A stretch of DNA of 43,023 nucleotides, from positions 1-43,023 of the forward strand of contig JBHPGW010000018.1 in NCBI GenBank assembly GCA_042569785.1, written 5' to 3'. This document shows, piece after piece, positions 31,057 through 38,971 of this stretch (positions are counted from its first letter, which is position 1; every line of letters begins with the position of its first letter). Under the pieces are notes generated by a model. It was given only the letters and a program-made list of their open reading frames with translations, was not told where the DNA came from and searched no databases. The position numbers and the translations under genes were made by a program. Source of the stretch: JBHPGW01 sp042569785 (GTDB taxonomy: Bacteria; Planctomycetota; Phycisphaerae; Sedimentisphaerales; Anaerobacaceae).

Positions 31057-31482
31057 AGCCTGAGAATGGGGCGATCCATGTTGGCACTTTTCTTTTAGAT
31101 CTACCGAGTGTGCATTTAATCGATTTATCCCAATTCACATCAGTTACTTGTCATATTTGTTTTCATTGATCTTATCAGACTTATATTGACCGATAATATA
31201 TGACCAGGCCGATTATGATCATCTCTCAAAATACCCCCTTAGACTGAAAATATCCCTGTGCAATGATTGGCTCAACTTAAGTACCGTAAAGATATTGCCG
31301 AATAACCCTGTGGTAGTTTAATGATGACTTGACTACTTAAGAGTTGCGGAAATTGGATTAACTTTTCAGGTCCAATGTTTTGAGTTGGACCAGCAAAGTC
31401 GACCGAGTTTAGCCAGGCTGTTTTACAAGGCCTATAAAAGGATATAGATAAACATTACAACACATCTCGGAGTAAATGAATA
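31057..31482. other. Intergenic region between csrA and the hybrid kinase gene
   Basis: In 426 nt I see no ORF of note, no tRNA-like fold and no promoter I would defend. It is not obviously one of the repeat families seen elsewhere. A small RNA antagonising CsrA could sit here, but the GGA-rich stem-loops that such RNAs carry are not evident. Confidence 0.4.
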
Positions 31483-33525
31483 ATGAATGCTTTTGAAGTT
31501 ATAGAAGACAGATTTGAAGTGCTTGATCATATGCCTGTGGGTGTCTGTGTGATAGACAAAAATTACATGGTCAAATTTTGGAACAGTTGCATGGAGGACT
31601 GGACCAACATCCACAGAGATTATATGCTCACTGCCGAGCTCGGTGATAATTTCCCGTGCTTTAACGAGCCCATGTATCGCTGTCGTATTGACAATATTTT
31701 TAATGGCGGACCGCCTGTTATTTTTTCGGCACAGCTTCATAAAGATATTTTTCCTTCACCTCTGCCAGATGGTAATTTAAGAAAACTTAACACTATGGCT
31801 ACTGCGGTGCCTGTATCGGACGGTAAAGGTTTTAATGCTATTATTGTTGTCGAAGATATTACCGAACTGACTCACAGGATCGATAAGTACAGACAGACAC
31901 AGGATAAGTTGGCCAAAAGTGAAGAAATATATCGGCTGATCTTTGATAATTCAGCGGTTGCTATTATGATGGCTGACGATCAGGAACGCCTGATCTCATG
32001 GAACAAATTCGCCGAAAACCTGCTGGGGATGAATAAAGAGGATCTGTTCCTTAAACCGGTTAAGTCACTATATCCTGCTGAAGAATGGCAGAGAATAAGG
32101 TCGCATAACGTCAGAGAAAAAGGAATGCAGCCTCATCTGGAAAGTAAGATTATCACCAAAGACGGCAAAGTAGTTGATGTTGACGTTTCGCTTAGTGTCT
32201 TAAAAGATACCGAAGGAAAAATAATAAGCTCGGTAGGTATCATTAAAGATATTACAGAACGCAAGCGTTCCGAGCAGGCTTCCATGCAGGCAAGAGATGA
32301 TCTCGAAACAGCGAATCTAAAACTTAAGCGAACCATCGAGCATACAAATACGCTTGCTCACGAAGCGATGATGGCAAGTAAAACCAAGAGTGAGTTTCTG
32401 GCAAATATGAGCCATGAGATCAGAACGCCAATGAATGGGATCGTCGGTGCGATCACACTGGTCCTTACGAAAAACCTCGACGAAAAGGTGCGAGAGTACC
32501 TTACTATAGCGCAGAAATGTACAGAAAACCTGCTGAATCTTATCAACGACATCCTCGATATATCAAAGATCGAAGCGGGCAAGCTTGAAGTTGAACTCGT
32601 CGACTGTGATATAAGCAAAGAACTGTGCCTTATAAATTCCTGTATGCGAGCAAGCGCACTGGAAAAAGGACTCGATTTTGATATTGTACTCAAAGATAAT
32701 ATCCCGCAACAGATAAGGACCGATCCTACCAGGCTGTACCAGTGCCTGGTCAATCTGGTCGGTAACGCTGTCAAGTTTACCGAGACAGGAACTGTAAGGC
32801 TGGAAGCTTCTATGCAGCAAATCGCGGATAGGTCGTTTATCTGCTTTGATGTCATTGACACCGGCATAGGTATTCCGGACGATAAACAAGCACAGATTTT
32901 TGACAAGTTTACACAAGCCGACGGCAGTACCACACGTAAATATGGCGGTACCGGCCTGGGACTGGCAATTACCAAACAGCTGGTAGAACTTCTCGGTGGC
33001 GAGCTTACGCTGACCAGCCAGGAGACAAAAGGATCGACCTTCTCGCTGATCATCCCGACTAATATTAATACTGAATCTGCCGCTATGATGAACAATGGTC
33101 GGTGGAGGAAAACAAACCAGCAGGCCGATCAGGATGCAATAATTCCTAAGGCTTGCGGGAAAGTGCTTGTAGTTGAAGATGATCTTGCCAACCAACAGAT
33201 TATTTCAGGCATTTTGGAAGAGACGAACCTTGAAGTTGAGATCGCCAATGACGGCGTTGAAGCTGTGGAAAAAGTTTCAAAGGGTTCCTATGCTCTTGTC
33301 TTGATGGACATGCAGATGCCGAACATGAACGGCTACGACGCCACCAGGATCATTCGGGAAAAAGGATTCACACTGCCTATCATCGCGTTAACAGCTTACG
33401 CAATGAAAGGCGATGAGGATATATGCAGAAGAGTCGGCTGCGATGCATACCTATCAAAGCCGGTAGACGTAGAAAAACTATTCAAAACCCTAAAAAAATA
33501 CCTAACCTTCGACTCAAACCTATAA
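31483..33525 (+). CDS. Hybrid sensor histidine kinase, PAS-PAS-HisKA-HATPase-REC
   Basis: A 680-aa soluble hybrid kinase without membrane segments, so it senses a cytoplasmic signal. PAS1 (about 8-130), PAS2 (145-262), a short coiled coil, then HisKA with the phospho-acceptor His311 in NMSHEIRTPMNG. HATPase: N-box VGNAVKF (Asn428), G1 DTGIGIP (459-465) and G2 GGTGLGLAI (488-496). The C-terminal receiver (560-680) has EDD (565-567), the phospho-acceptor Asp609 in LMDMQMP and Lys659 in SKP. No Hpt or DNA-binding output is fused or adjacent, so a separate phosphotransfer protein is expected. The PAS1 insert CFNEPMYRCRIDNIF contains two Cys. A cofactor is not identifiable. Confidence 0.93.
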   Translation: MNAFEVIEDRFEVLDHMPVGVCVIDKNYMVKFWNSCMEDWTNIHRDYMLTAELGDNFPCFNEPMYRCRIDNIFNGGPPVIFSAQLHKDIFPSPLPDGNLRKLNTMATAVPVSDGKGFNAIIVVEDITELTHRIDKYRQTQDKLAKSEEIYRLIFDNSAVAIMMADDQERLISWNKFAENLLGMNKEDLFLKPVKSLYPAEEWQRIRSHNVREKGMQPHLESKIITKDGKVVDVDVSLSVLKDTEGKIISSVGIIKDITERKRSEQASMQARDDLETANLKLKRTIEHTNTLAHEAMMASKTKSEFLANMSHEIRTPMNGIVGAITLVLTKNLDEKVREYLTIAQKCTENLLNLINDILDISKIEAGKLEVELVDCDISKELCLINSCMRASALEKGLDFDIVLKDNIPQQIRTDPTRLYQCLVNLVGNAVKFTETGTVRLEASMQQIADRSFICFDVIDTGIGIPDDKQAQIFDKFTQADGSTTRKYGGTGLGLAITKQLVELLGGELTLTSQETKGSTFSLIIPTNINTESAAMMNNGRWRKTNQQADQDAIIPKACGKVLVVEDDLANQQIISGILEETNLEVEIANDGVEAVEKVSKGSYALVLMDMQMPNMNGYDATRIIREKGFTLPIIALTAYAMKGDEDICRRVGCDAYLSKPVDVEKLFKTLKKYLTFDSNL

Positions 33526-33614
33526 AAAAACCAAACCCCAACTCACAAGCATAGTCTGATGCCAATTCAACTTAATTCTTGCGCATCACCCCAACAGGAT
33601 ATTTTAATTTTTAG

Positions 33615-33633
33615 CCCCCTGCATCGCAGGGGG
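33615..33633. repeat. G/C palindrome, dispersed repeat copy 2
   Basis: CCCCCTGC (33615-33622) and GCAGGGGG (33626-33633) flank ATC. It is close to the copy at 10630-10648. It lies between convergent genes (the kinase on + and DUF2461 on -) and may slow transcription from both sides. No clear T-tract follows on either strand. Confidence 0.6.
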
Positions 33634-33716
33634 TTGTCACTTCATTATTCATTATCCCAATCCCGGAGCATACAGAGTGTGCAACTTGTTTGCACACGCG
33701 AAATCTCAGCAAAAAT

Positions 33717-34415
33717 CTATGGAAGTTTAATTTTCTGCAGATAGTGATAAAAAGGTCCGATCAGACCGAAGCCTTTTATCAGGTCATCAGTCAACTTATC
33801 GCAGAAAAGGGCGTCATCTATCTTCCTATTACAAACCAGGTACACATTTTTTCGTTGATACCAATTCTGAATTTTTTCGGGCTTGGTCTTATCGATTATC
33901 CTCTTGTATTTGTCACCCTCTAAAACAAAGGCCTTCTGTTTGTCTAAAAAAGATATTGCCTTGGCAAATTCCTTAGGGCCTTCATCGATCATTTCTCGAA
34001 ACTTGCTCATTATAGCAGGTGCGGCATTGTAAAAACCCATCCCATATCGATACGATTTTATAGACAGCTCAAAGAAATACCCGCAAACAAGCGTTGCCCA
34101 GTCCTTCTTGGAGTTCTTAAACGTAAACCACACCGTACTCCTGAAAGGCGATTTATCTTTGGAAAATCTCGTGTCACGATAAATCCTTGAAATTGTTTTA
34201 TTGATGACAGGCGTTATCTCGAAGCACGGATCAATATCCAACATAAAATCACCCAGATCAGTAACCAAATTCCGCAATGGCTGCAATACATGTGCTTCAT
34301 AGTCAGCTTTGTGCGATTGAAACCAGTCCTTGTCATTATTCGCCTTAAGCCCCCGCAGAAACTTCAACGTCTTACGCGAAAAACCTTTAAATTGCTTTAC
34401 TTCTACTGCGTTCAT
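33717..34415 (-). CDS. DUF2461 family protein
   Basis: A 232-aa cytosolic protein of the DUF2461/TIGR02453 type: FKGFSRKTLKFLRGLKANNDKDWFQSHKADYE at the N-terminus, ISRIYRDTRFSKDKSPFRS (about 93-111) and YRYGMGFYNA. The biochemical function is unknown in the family. Its ATG overlaps the stop of the MarR gene (ATGA, 34412-34415), so it is translationally coupled as the last gene of a three-gene operon. Confidence 0.88.
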   Translation of the reverse strand: MNAVEVKQFKGFSRKTLKFLRGLKANNDKDWFQSHKADYEAHVLQPLRNLVTDLGDFMLDIDPCFEITPVINKTISRIYRDTRFSKDKSPFRSTVWFTFKNSKKDWATLVCGYFFELSIKSYRYGMGFYNAAPAIMSKFREMIDEGPKEFAKAISFLDKQKAFVLEGDKYKRIIDKTKPEKIQNWYQRKNVYLVCNRKIDDALFCDKLTDDLIKGFGLIGPFYHYLQKIKLP

Positions 34416-34885
34416 ACTTTTGTGCCTTTGCCGCTTTGTTTCTTTTCGAAATCAGTTAAGTTATCGAGGATTTTTGTCAGATTACTTTCAAACCGGTCGA
34501 TTTGGCTTTTCGAGAAATTTTTATAGAACAGCTTTGTTATTTCACCCGACAGCTCGACATATTTGCTTTCAAGATTTTTATCTTTGCTTGTGCGTTTGAT
34601 CAGGATCTTCCGCCTGTCTTTTTTACAGCGTTGGCGTTTGACATATCCCATTGCCTCAAGCCTGTCAAGCATACTTGTAAGTGTAGATTTTTTCAGTTGC
34701 GTTTTTTGCGCAAGCTCATTAATAGAAATGCCATCCGCCTGCCAAAGCGCGAACATGATCCTGCCCTGAGCCGAATTTATCTCGATGCCATAATCTTTAA
34801 GTTTCCGCTCGAATATCCTGCCGGCAACCTGGCGAATCTTAGCCATCAAAAAGCCAGCCTGGCGTTGTGTTTTCATATTTTTCAT
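34412..34885 (-). CDS. MarR-family transcriptional regulator
   Basis: A 157-aa winged-helix dimer. Recognition helix region: SINELAQKTQLKKSTLTSML, then DRLEAMGYVKRQRCKKDRRKILI, the classical MarR wing with the conserved Asp-Arg-Arg. The N- and C-terminal helices (1-35 and 115-150) form the dimer. MarR proteins usually repress their own operon and respond to small aromatic or oxidant signals. Here the operon contains a flavin-type oxidase/reductase-like protein and DUF2461. It overlaps both neighbours by 4 nt (ATGA). Confidence 0.93.
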   Translation of the reverse strand: MKNMKTQRQAGFLMAKIRQVAGRIFERKLKDYGIEINSAQGRIMFALWQADGISINELAQKTQLKKSTLTSMLDRLEAMGYVKRQRCKKDRRKILIKRTSKDKNLESKYVELSGEITKLFYKNFSKSQIDRFESNLTKILDNLTDFEKKQSGKGTKV

Positions 34886-35346
34886 TTCAGCTTAAACTCG
34901 AAAGCCCCTTCCTTATACCAACCCTTCGCACACTCCGGCAATAACTTCAGCATAACAAATCCGGGATCTTCCGGCCCGCCGGGCCAATGTATCTTCCAAT
35001 CATCCTGCCAGATTCGCTTCTTTAAGTCCAGATCATCTATTTCCTCCGCTTCACCTACGAGCAATAACGTATGAAACTCAGCGGAATTACAGAAATAAAC
35101 GGACACTTTCGAATTAGTACGAATTTGCTGCATCTTATCAGATGAATGGCTGGTAAGCATATAGGTCAGAAAATCTTCATCATGTCCGGCAAACAACTCT
35201 TCTGCGATTCGACATTGTTCCTTATTTCGTAGATTACCCATCACACGCACCTGCGGAAAACCAGCACCATCAACAGTACCAAGATAAACATCTGTCACAA
35301 CCTCCATCAATTCCAAACTAACTTGTTTCGCTTGTTTCTCGTCCAT
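34882..35346 (-). CDS. Pyridoxamine 5'-phosphate oxidase-like (split barrel) protein
   Basis: A 154-aa FMN-binding split-barrel fold candidate: an N-terminal helix (ELMEVVTDVYLGTVDGAGFPQVRVMGNL), SDKMQQIRTNSKVSVYFCNSAEFHTLLLVGEAEEI (the typical strand pair), and a C-terminal W-x-x-D-W-K-I-H-W block. This is the general stress protein 26/PPOX-like group rather than PdxH. AGGAG lies 6 nt before the ATG at 35346. It heads the ATGA-linked operon with MarR and DUF2461, so it is probably the enzyme under MarR control. The substrate is unknown. Confidence 0.82.
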   Translation of the reverse strand: MDEKQAKQVSLELMEVVTDVYLGTVDGAGFPQVRVMGNLRNKEQCRIAEELFAGHDEDFLTYMLTSHSSDKMQQIRTNSKVSVYFCNSAEFHTLLLVGEAEEIDDLDLKKRIWQDDWKIHWPGGPEDPGFVMLKLLPECAKGWYKEGAFEFKLK

Positions 35347-35367
35347 TGCTTTCTCCTTTTTTAATGA

Positions 35368-36429
35368 TTAGTTTTTTCCGCTTTTCTTGAATAACCCCGC
35401 TCCAAGGTCACTACCGAGCGTGCCGGGGACAGGGTGCATGTAATTTCTTGCCCGTTTGTTTTTCACCAGGTTCAATTGGCCGGTTTTGATGATATTATTT
35501 TCCTCGAAAGTTACTTCGGCTCCGGTTTGCCCTGTCGGGCCACCAGCGTTGCCGTAACCAGAGTAGTATTTGTTGCTAGCCACAATAGAATCACGTAATC
35601 GATATGTTTGCTGATCGCCGGATTTGCGCATCCAGAAGTATTGCGTTCGGGTGATTATATTATGATGAAATTCAAAATCTTTGTCTGTTTGGCAAGTCCA
35701 TACTCCGGAGATTAAACCACCATCCACAATACAGTATCTCATTGCGCAACCTTTGCCGCCAATGGCCTCGAGGCCGTCCCAATAAACAGTAGAAGCATGA
35801 CAATTACGAAAGATACAATGATCCACAATAAATCTGTTGCCAGTAGCGATAGCAGCGCAGTAGATATTGAAGGAATCTTTATCGCCGACAAACATACATT
35901 GTGTAATCAGCAGATCGTCAAGGCCTTGGCCTACGCGTTCAACACAGGCGTGCCAATTGTTTGACAAGGGATTACCGAGAAATTTCAGCCCACGTATTGT
36001 GACATGGCTGACCTTTATTTTTAAGCTGTATGTTTCCGTTAATTCGTTAGACTTTCCGGGATCCTCAGTAGATAATATAATAGGCATAAGTGCCGGTTTC
36101 CAGTTGGGATCATTGGGCAGAATTGTAGTTTCAATTGTTAATCTATTCTTTTCCGTATAAGCCCGTTCATTCTCAAAGATCACGGTTTGTGTAAGATTGT
36201 ATATCCCCGGCGCGATCTTGATTGTAGTTGGTCCTTTTTCTGATGAGTTATTTACTAACGCCGCTGCCCTGCCTATAGTGCTTAGCGGCCTGCCTTTGCT
36301 GCCGGGATTTGCGTCATTGCCATTGCGACTATCGACAAATAGCGTTTCCCCGATCAAGCTTGGTGCTAATATCCCTATAACCAAGCCAACAAAGACAATT
36401 CGACAGGTTAACGTTTTTTTAGCATTCAC
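35368..36429 (-). CDS. Secreted right-handed beta-helix protein
   Basis: A 353-aa exported protein: signal peptide about 1-27 (RIVFVGLVIGILAPSLIG). FVDSRNGNDANPGSKGRPLSTIGRAA (31-56) is the lead-in of DUF1565/pectate-lyase-like parallel beta-helix proteins, followed by IKIAPGIYNLTQTVIFEN and repeated beta-turn rungs (HVTIRGLKF, LLITQCMFVG, FIVDHCIFRNC, FEFHHNIITR). Carbohydrate binding or cleavage is likely from the fold, but no catalytic site is identifiable. Cys pairs along the rungs could form disulfides. It lies 21 nt upstream of the PPOX-like gene on the same strand, so it may share the transcript. Confidence 0.82.
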   Translation of the reverse strand: MNAKKTLTCRIVFVGLVIGILAPSLIGETLFVDSRNGNDANPGSKGRPLSTIGRAAALVNNSSEKGPTTIKIAPGIYNLTQTVIFENERAYTEKNRLTIETTILPNDPNWKPALMPIILSTEDPGKSNELTETYSLKIKVSHVTIRGLKFLGNPLSNNWHACVERVGQGLDDLLITQCMFVGDKDSFNIYCAAIATGNRFIVDHCIFRNCHASTVYWDGLEAIGGKGCAMRYCIVDGGLISGVWTCQTDKDFEFHHNIITRTQYFWMRKSGDQQTYRLRDSIVASNKYYSGYGNAGGPTGQTGAEVTFEENNIIKTGQLNLVKNKRARNYMHPVPGTLGSDLGAGLFKKSGKN

Positions 36430-36950
36430 GTCGCTTTATCCCTTAGCGAAAAATTAGTTTTATGTAAAATAGTACTATATAGAACAATTGTCAAGGGGAA
36501 AATCTCTGGTAACAATTTTTTTAAAAATTCTACTGTCTCCTGTATTCTGAATTCTTGCTTAATTCCAGACCCGCCCTGTCCACATAACATCAAACGCGCA
36601 GGTATGTGTAAAAAAATGCCAAAAAAACGCTTTTTCAACACTTTTCTGCAAAAAACAGCGCACTTTCTGCGCATTTTTGTAAATTTTTGCGCGCTTTTGC
36701 AACTTTTTGCTGTTTTACCTGCGCAAATGATTGAAAAAATCCTCGTTTTTAGGCTAATAACAAACATCCGCCTATCTTAACAAGTAAAAAATCAGTGTTG
36801 GTCTGTGTTAATCCGTGTCAAAAAAACTGTGAAGATCTGTGGTTAGTTTTTTTTAAATCGTAAATTAGATGCTAAATAAAAAAGCCGGTCCCGATATTTG
36901 TTTCGGGACCGGCTTTAAATTTTCGTTACGTATTCTATTGGTGTAATTGC
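36430..36950. other. 521-nt gap: low-complexity T/GC block, repeat and terminator
   Basis: The stretch 36594-36735 is built from short TTTTTGC/GCGCA-type words on an AT-rich background. 36794-36850 is an inverted relative of the CACGAAT/CACAGAT repeat (GTTAATCCGTGTC, then CTGTGAAGATCTGTGGTT). The terminator of the corrinoid protein gene is at 36881-36916. The open frame through the block (36426-36767, minus) has coding-unlike composition and is not called. Confidence 0.6.
36881..36916 (-). terminator. Terminator of the corrinoid protein gene
   Basis: AAAGCCGGTCCCGA (36881-36894) pairs perfectly with TCGGGACCGGCTTT (36903-36916) around an 8-nt loop. On the minus strand it runs into TTTTTTATTT. 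It lies 34 nt after the gene's stop. Confidence 0.92.
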
Positions 36951-37577
36951 TTATGCTATAAGGCTTTTGGCCAGGTCGACGGAAGTAGCGGCGTCAGCGG
37001 CGTAGCCGTCGGCACCGATCTTGTCAGCGTAGTCCTGGGTTACCGGTGCTCCGCCTATCATGAGTTTGGCTGAAATGCCTGCTTCTTTCATCGCCTTGAT
37101 CGTGTTTTCCATAGCTGGCATTGTCGTAGTCAGCAGTGCGCTTAAGCCGACCAAATCGGCATTTGCCGCTTTCGCCTGTTCGACGAACTTCTCAACAGGA
37201 ATATCCACGCCGAGATCGATAACTTTAAAGCCTGCACCTTTCATCATCATCGCGACAAGGTTCTTGCCGATATCGTGCAGGTCGCCCTGAACGGTTCCTA
37301 TCACAAACTTACCTAAAGGCTCAACGCCAGCTTTCACCAGTTCCGGCTCAAGAACTTCCATCGCTGTCTTCATGGCTCTCGCCGAGATCAGCACCTCTGG
37401 TATGTACACTTCATTCTTTTTGAAGCGTGCGCCAATAATATCCATTCCTGCGATTAAGCCATCGTGAAGAACGCTCTTTGCGGCTGTACCTTCACCGAGA
37501 GCTGCCTTAGTGATCTCTACCGCTGTGTTCTGGTCACCTTTGATGATCGCATCTGCCAATGCTTTCAAATCTGCCAT
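36951..37577 (-). CDS. Corrinoid (B12-binding) methyl-carrier protein of a methyltransferase system
   Basis: A 208-aa MtaC/MtbC/MttC-type protein: helical cap (1-85) with the typical DGLIAGMDIIGARF and EVYIPEVLISARAM, then a Rossmann cobalamin domain with the lower-ligand motif GDLHDIGKNL (His101), SALLTTTM and GGAPVT. It carries a methyl group from a donor-specific methyltransferase to an acceptor methyltransferase, usually on THF in bacteria. Neither partner is adjacent. fhs-folD in the same window provides THF-linked steps. GAGGTG precedes the ATG. It is monocistronic with a strong terminator. Confidence 0.93.
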   Translation of the reverse strand: MADLKALADAIIKGDQNTAVEITKAALGEGTAAKSVLHDGLIAGMDIIGARFKKNEVYIPEVLISARAMKTAMEVLEPELVKAGVEPLGKFVIGTVQGDLHDIGKNLVAMMMKGAGFKVIDLGVDIPVEKFVEQAKAANADLVGLSALLTTTMPAMENTIKAMKEAGISAKLMIGGAPVTQDYADKIGADGYAADAATSVDLAKSLIA

Positions 37578-37812
37578 TTTTTCACCTCAACAAATAAGTT
37601 AAAATTATTAAACGTTCATAACGAGAAACGTCAAAGAAATAATTATAAGGAAAGCCAGTCGGGCAAAACAAGTATTTTTTGTTTGCGAGAGGCTTTTTCA
37701 ATGAAATAGCAGTATAAAAAAGCAAATTTATATCAATTCGATATTTGGATTTCGAGTTTGATGTGCTAAATAAATGAAACCTGGTCCGTGTGGCAGAGAC
37801 AGGATGTGATCA

Positions 37813-37983
37813 TTAAGACGCAAATCTCAAAATACTGGCAATTCCCCAGAAGCCCAGCAGTAGCAGTACAGCCCTCAATATCCGCAAAACTTGAGTTTTT
37901 GGTTTGATAGCTGTCCAAATCAATGCCCAAATAGCGATTACCAGTGCAATTCGTAACAAAAATGAAAAAAGTGAAGAATACAT
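37813..37983 (-). CDS. 56-aa two-helix membrane protein, probably leaderless
   Basis: A short open frame from ATG 37983 to TAA 37813. It encodes two hydrophobic helices (about 8-26, LLRIALVIAIWALIWTAI, and 38-53, AVLLLLGFWGIASIL) with basic residues between (KPKTQVLRILR), which fits a helical hairpin with a cytoplasmic loop. Coding is supported by a near-consensus promoter whose predicted start falls on the A of this ATG. There is no ribosome-binding site, as expected for leaderless translation. No homologue is recognised. Confidence 0.55.
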   Translation of the reverse strand: MYSSLFSFLLRIALVIAIWALIWTAIKPKTQVLRILRAVLLLLGFWGIASILRFAS

Positions 37984-37989
37984 GCGGTT

Positions 37990-38018
37990 ATTATACCTAT
38001 TTTAGCGTTCGGCGTCAA
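37990..38018 (-). promoter_or_regulatory. Near-perfect sigma70 promoter
   Basis: On the minus strand TTGACG (38013-38018), 17-nt spacer, TATAAT (37990-37995). Only AACCGC separates the -10 from the ATG at 37983, so the transcript should start at or within a base of the start codon. Confidence 0.7.
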
Positions 38019-38313
38019 GCAAAAACCGCCCATTTTAACATTCAAAGACAATCACATAGTAAAACAGAATTTACGATACTGATAAGCTCGTTTATTGCCC
38101 TGTGTATGCAAATTGCACGGATCGAGTGCCTATGCGGCAAATTTAGCCCGTTTTACTGCGAATTTAGCTGTATTTTGCGGATACGATAATTTTTTTGCAA
38201 TTTTGCGGATTAATTTTAAAGAAATATTAGTCCGCGGGTCGACTATTGAGCCATTAGTGTTTTGTAAATTGATAATGAAGCAGTTTTTTATTACTTTTTT
38301 AGGAGTCTATAAG
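38019..38313. other. Intergenic stretch upstream of the 78-aa membrane protein
   Basis: No gene is called. Around 38130-38215 the words GCGGCAAATTTAGC, TGCGAATTTAGC and TTTTGCGGAT repeat with variation, similar in style to the block at 36594-36735. AGGAG at 38301-38305 is the ribosome site of the next gene. Confidence 0.45.
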
Positions 38314-38550
38314 ATGCGATTTTTTGAAGAAATGAAAAAGTGGCTGGGCGAGGTGACAGAAATATTGTTATTGTTAATTGCTGTTGGAGTTGCTGTTGAG
38401 ATTCTCTTCGGCAATCAAGTCCCGTTTTTTGGACAGGTAGTCGCTAATCTTACGGGCATACTCAGTACTTTGGGCGAGAATGGCTTTGTAGGCCTGGTTG
38501 CTCTGGGTATAATAGTGTACCTGTTCAATCGCAAGAGAGTGACTTCTTAG
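38314..38550 (+). CDS. Small two-helix membrane protein, function unknown
   Basis: A 78-aa protein: MRFFEEMKKWLGEV, an amphipathic start, then a helix at about 17-32 (LLLLIAVGVAVEILFG). A Gly/Phe-rich loop and a second helix (58-71, VGLVALGIIVYLF) follow, ending in basic NRKR. The frame opens much further upstream through repeat-like sequence, but AGGAG 9 nt before the ATG at 38314 fixes the start. It has its own terminator-like hairpin 160 nt downstream. The family is unknown. Confidence 0.7.
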   Translation: MRFFEEMKKWLGEVTEILLLLIAVGVAVEILFGNQVPFFGQVVANLTGILSTLGENGFVGLVALGIIVYLFNRKRVTS

Positions 38551-38708
38551 ATTGGCGGTAACCTTTGTAATACGGCATCATTGAGAAATTAGGCATTGGT
38601 GTCCTCTTGCATAAAGCCACAGACAATTGAATAAAGTTTTTACCGACGGTTTTTACGTTGGATATTTATCAGGTTAACTTGATTGAGGCTATAAGCCTGA
38701 CAAACAAT

Positions 38709-38743
38709 AAAAATGCCTGCCCGAATGGGTGGGCATTTTTTTA
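38709..38743 (+). terminator. Terminator-like hairpin
   Basis: AAAAATGCCTGCCC (38709-38722) pairs with GGGTGGGCATTTTT (38727-38740), with two G-U pairs and a 4-nt loop, and continues into T-rich sequence. Confidence 0.8.
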
Positions 38744-38747
38744 TTAT

Positions 38748-38917
38748 CTCAAACTGACCGATGGTCAGTTTGAGAATGTAAAAATCAAAGTTTAAAAATC
38801 AAAATTGCGGAATCCGCCTTTGGCGGATGGCTAATTTTATTGTTGTTTTTGTGGTGGATAACATTTTGTTACGAAGTATGTTATGTTGATACGAGTTGTC
38901 AAAACGGTCAGTTTGAG
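38748..38917 (+). repeat. Repeat unit B (palindrome, 59-bp core, terminal half-site)
   Basis: Begins with the perfect 27-bp palindrome CTCAAACTGACC-GAT-GGTCAGTTTGAG (38748-38774). It continues through the 59-bp core to 38806, a CCGCC-TTT-GGCGG mini-hairpin and GGCTAATT, and ends with GTCAAAACGGTCAGTTTGAG (38898-38917), a half-site of the same palindrome. It is non-coding. Confidence 0.8.
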
Positions 38918-38971
38918 TTATTATGTTGAGAGATTAAGGCAGGTCGATCAATCGATTTTGTGGTATACTAA

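Noticed and set aside
33559..33744. 61-aa plus-strand open frame
   Set aside because: It is read through the G/C palindrome and runs into the opposite-strand DUF2461 gene, with no ribosome site.
36426..36767. 113-aa minus-strand open frame
   Set aside because: It runs through a low-complexity block of TTTTTGC/GCGCA words, has no ribosome site and its Lys/Phe/Cys-rich composition is unlike the neighbours. It would also overlap the beta-helix gene start.
37944..38189. 81-aa plus-strand open frame
   Set aside because: It overlaps the strong minus-strand promoter and a repeat-like AT-rich block, and shows no start signal.
38095..38313. N-terminal extension of the 78-aa membrane protein
   Set aside because: It is translated from repeat-like intergenic sequence. 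AGGAG and the ATG at 38314 give a normal start.
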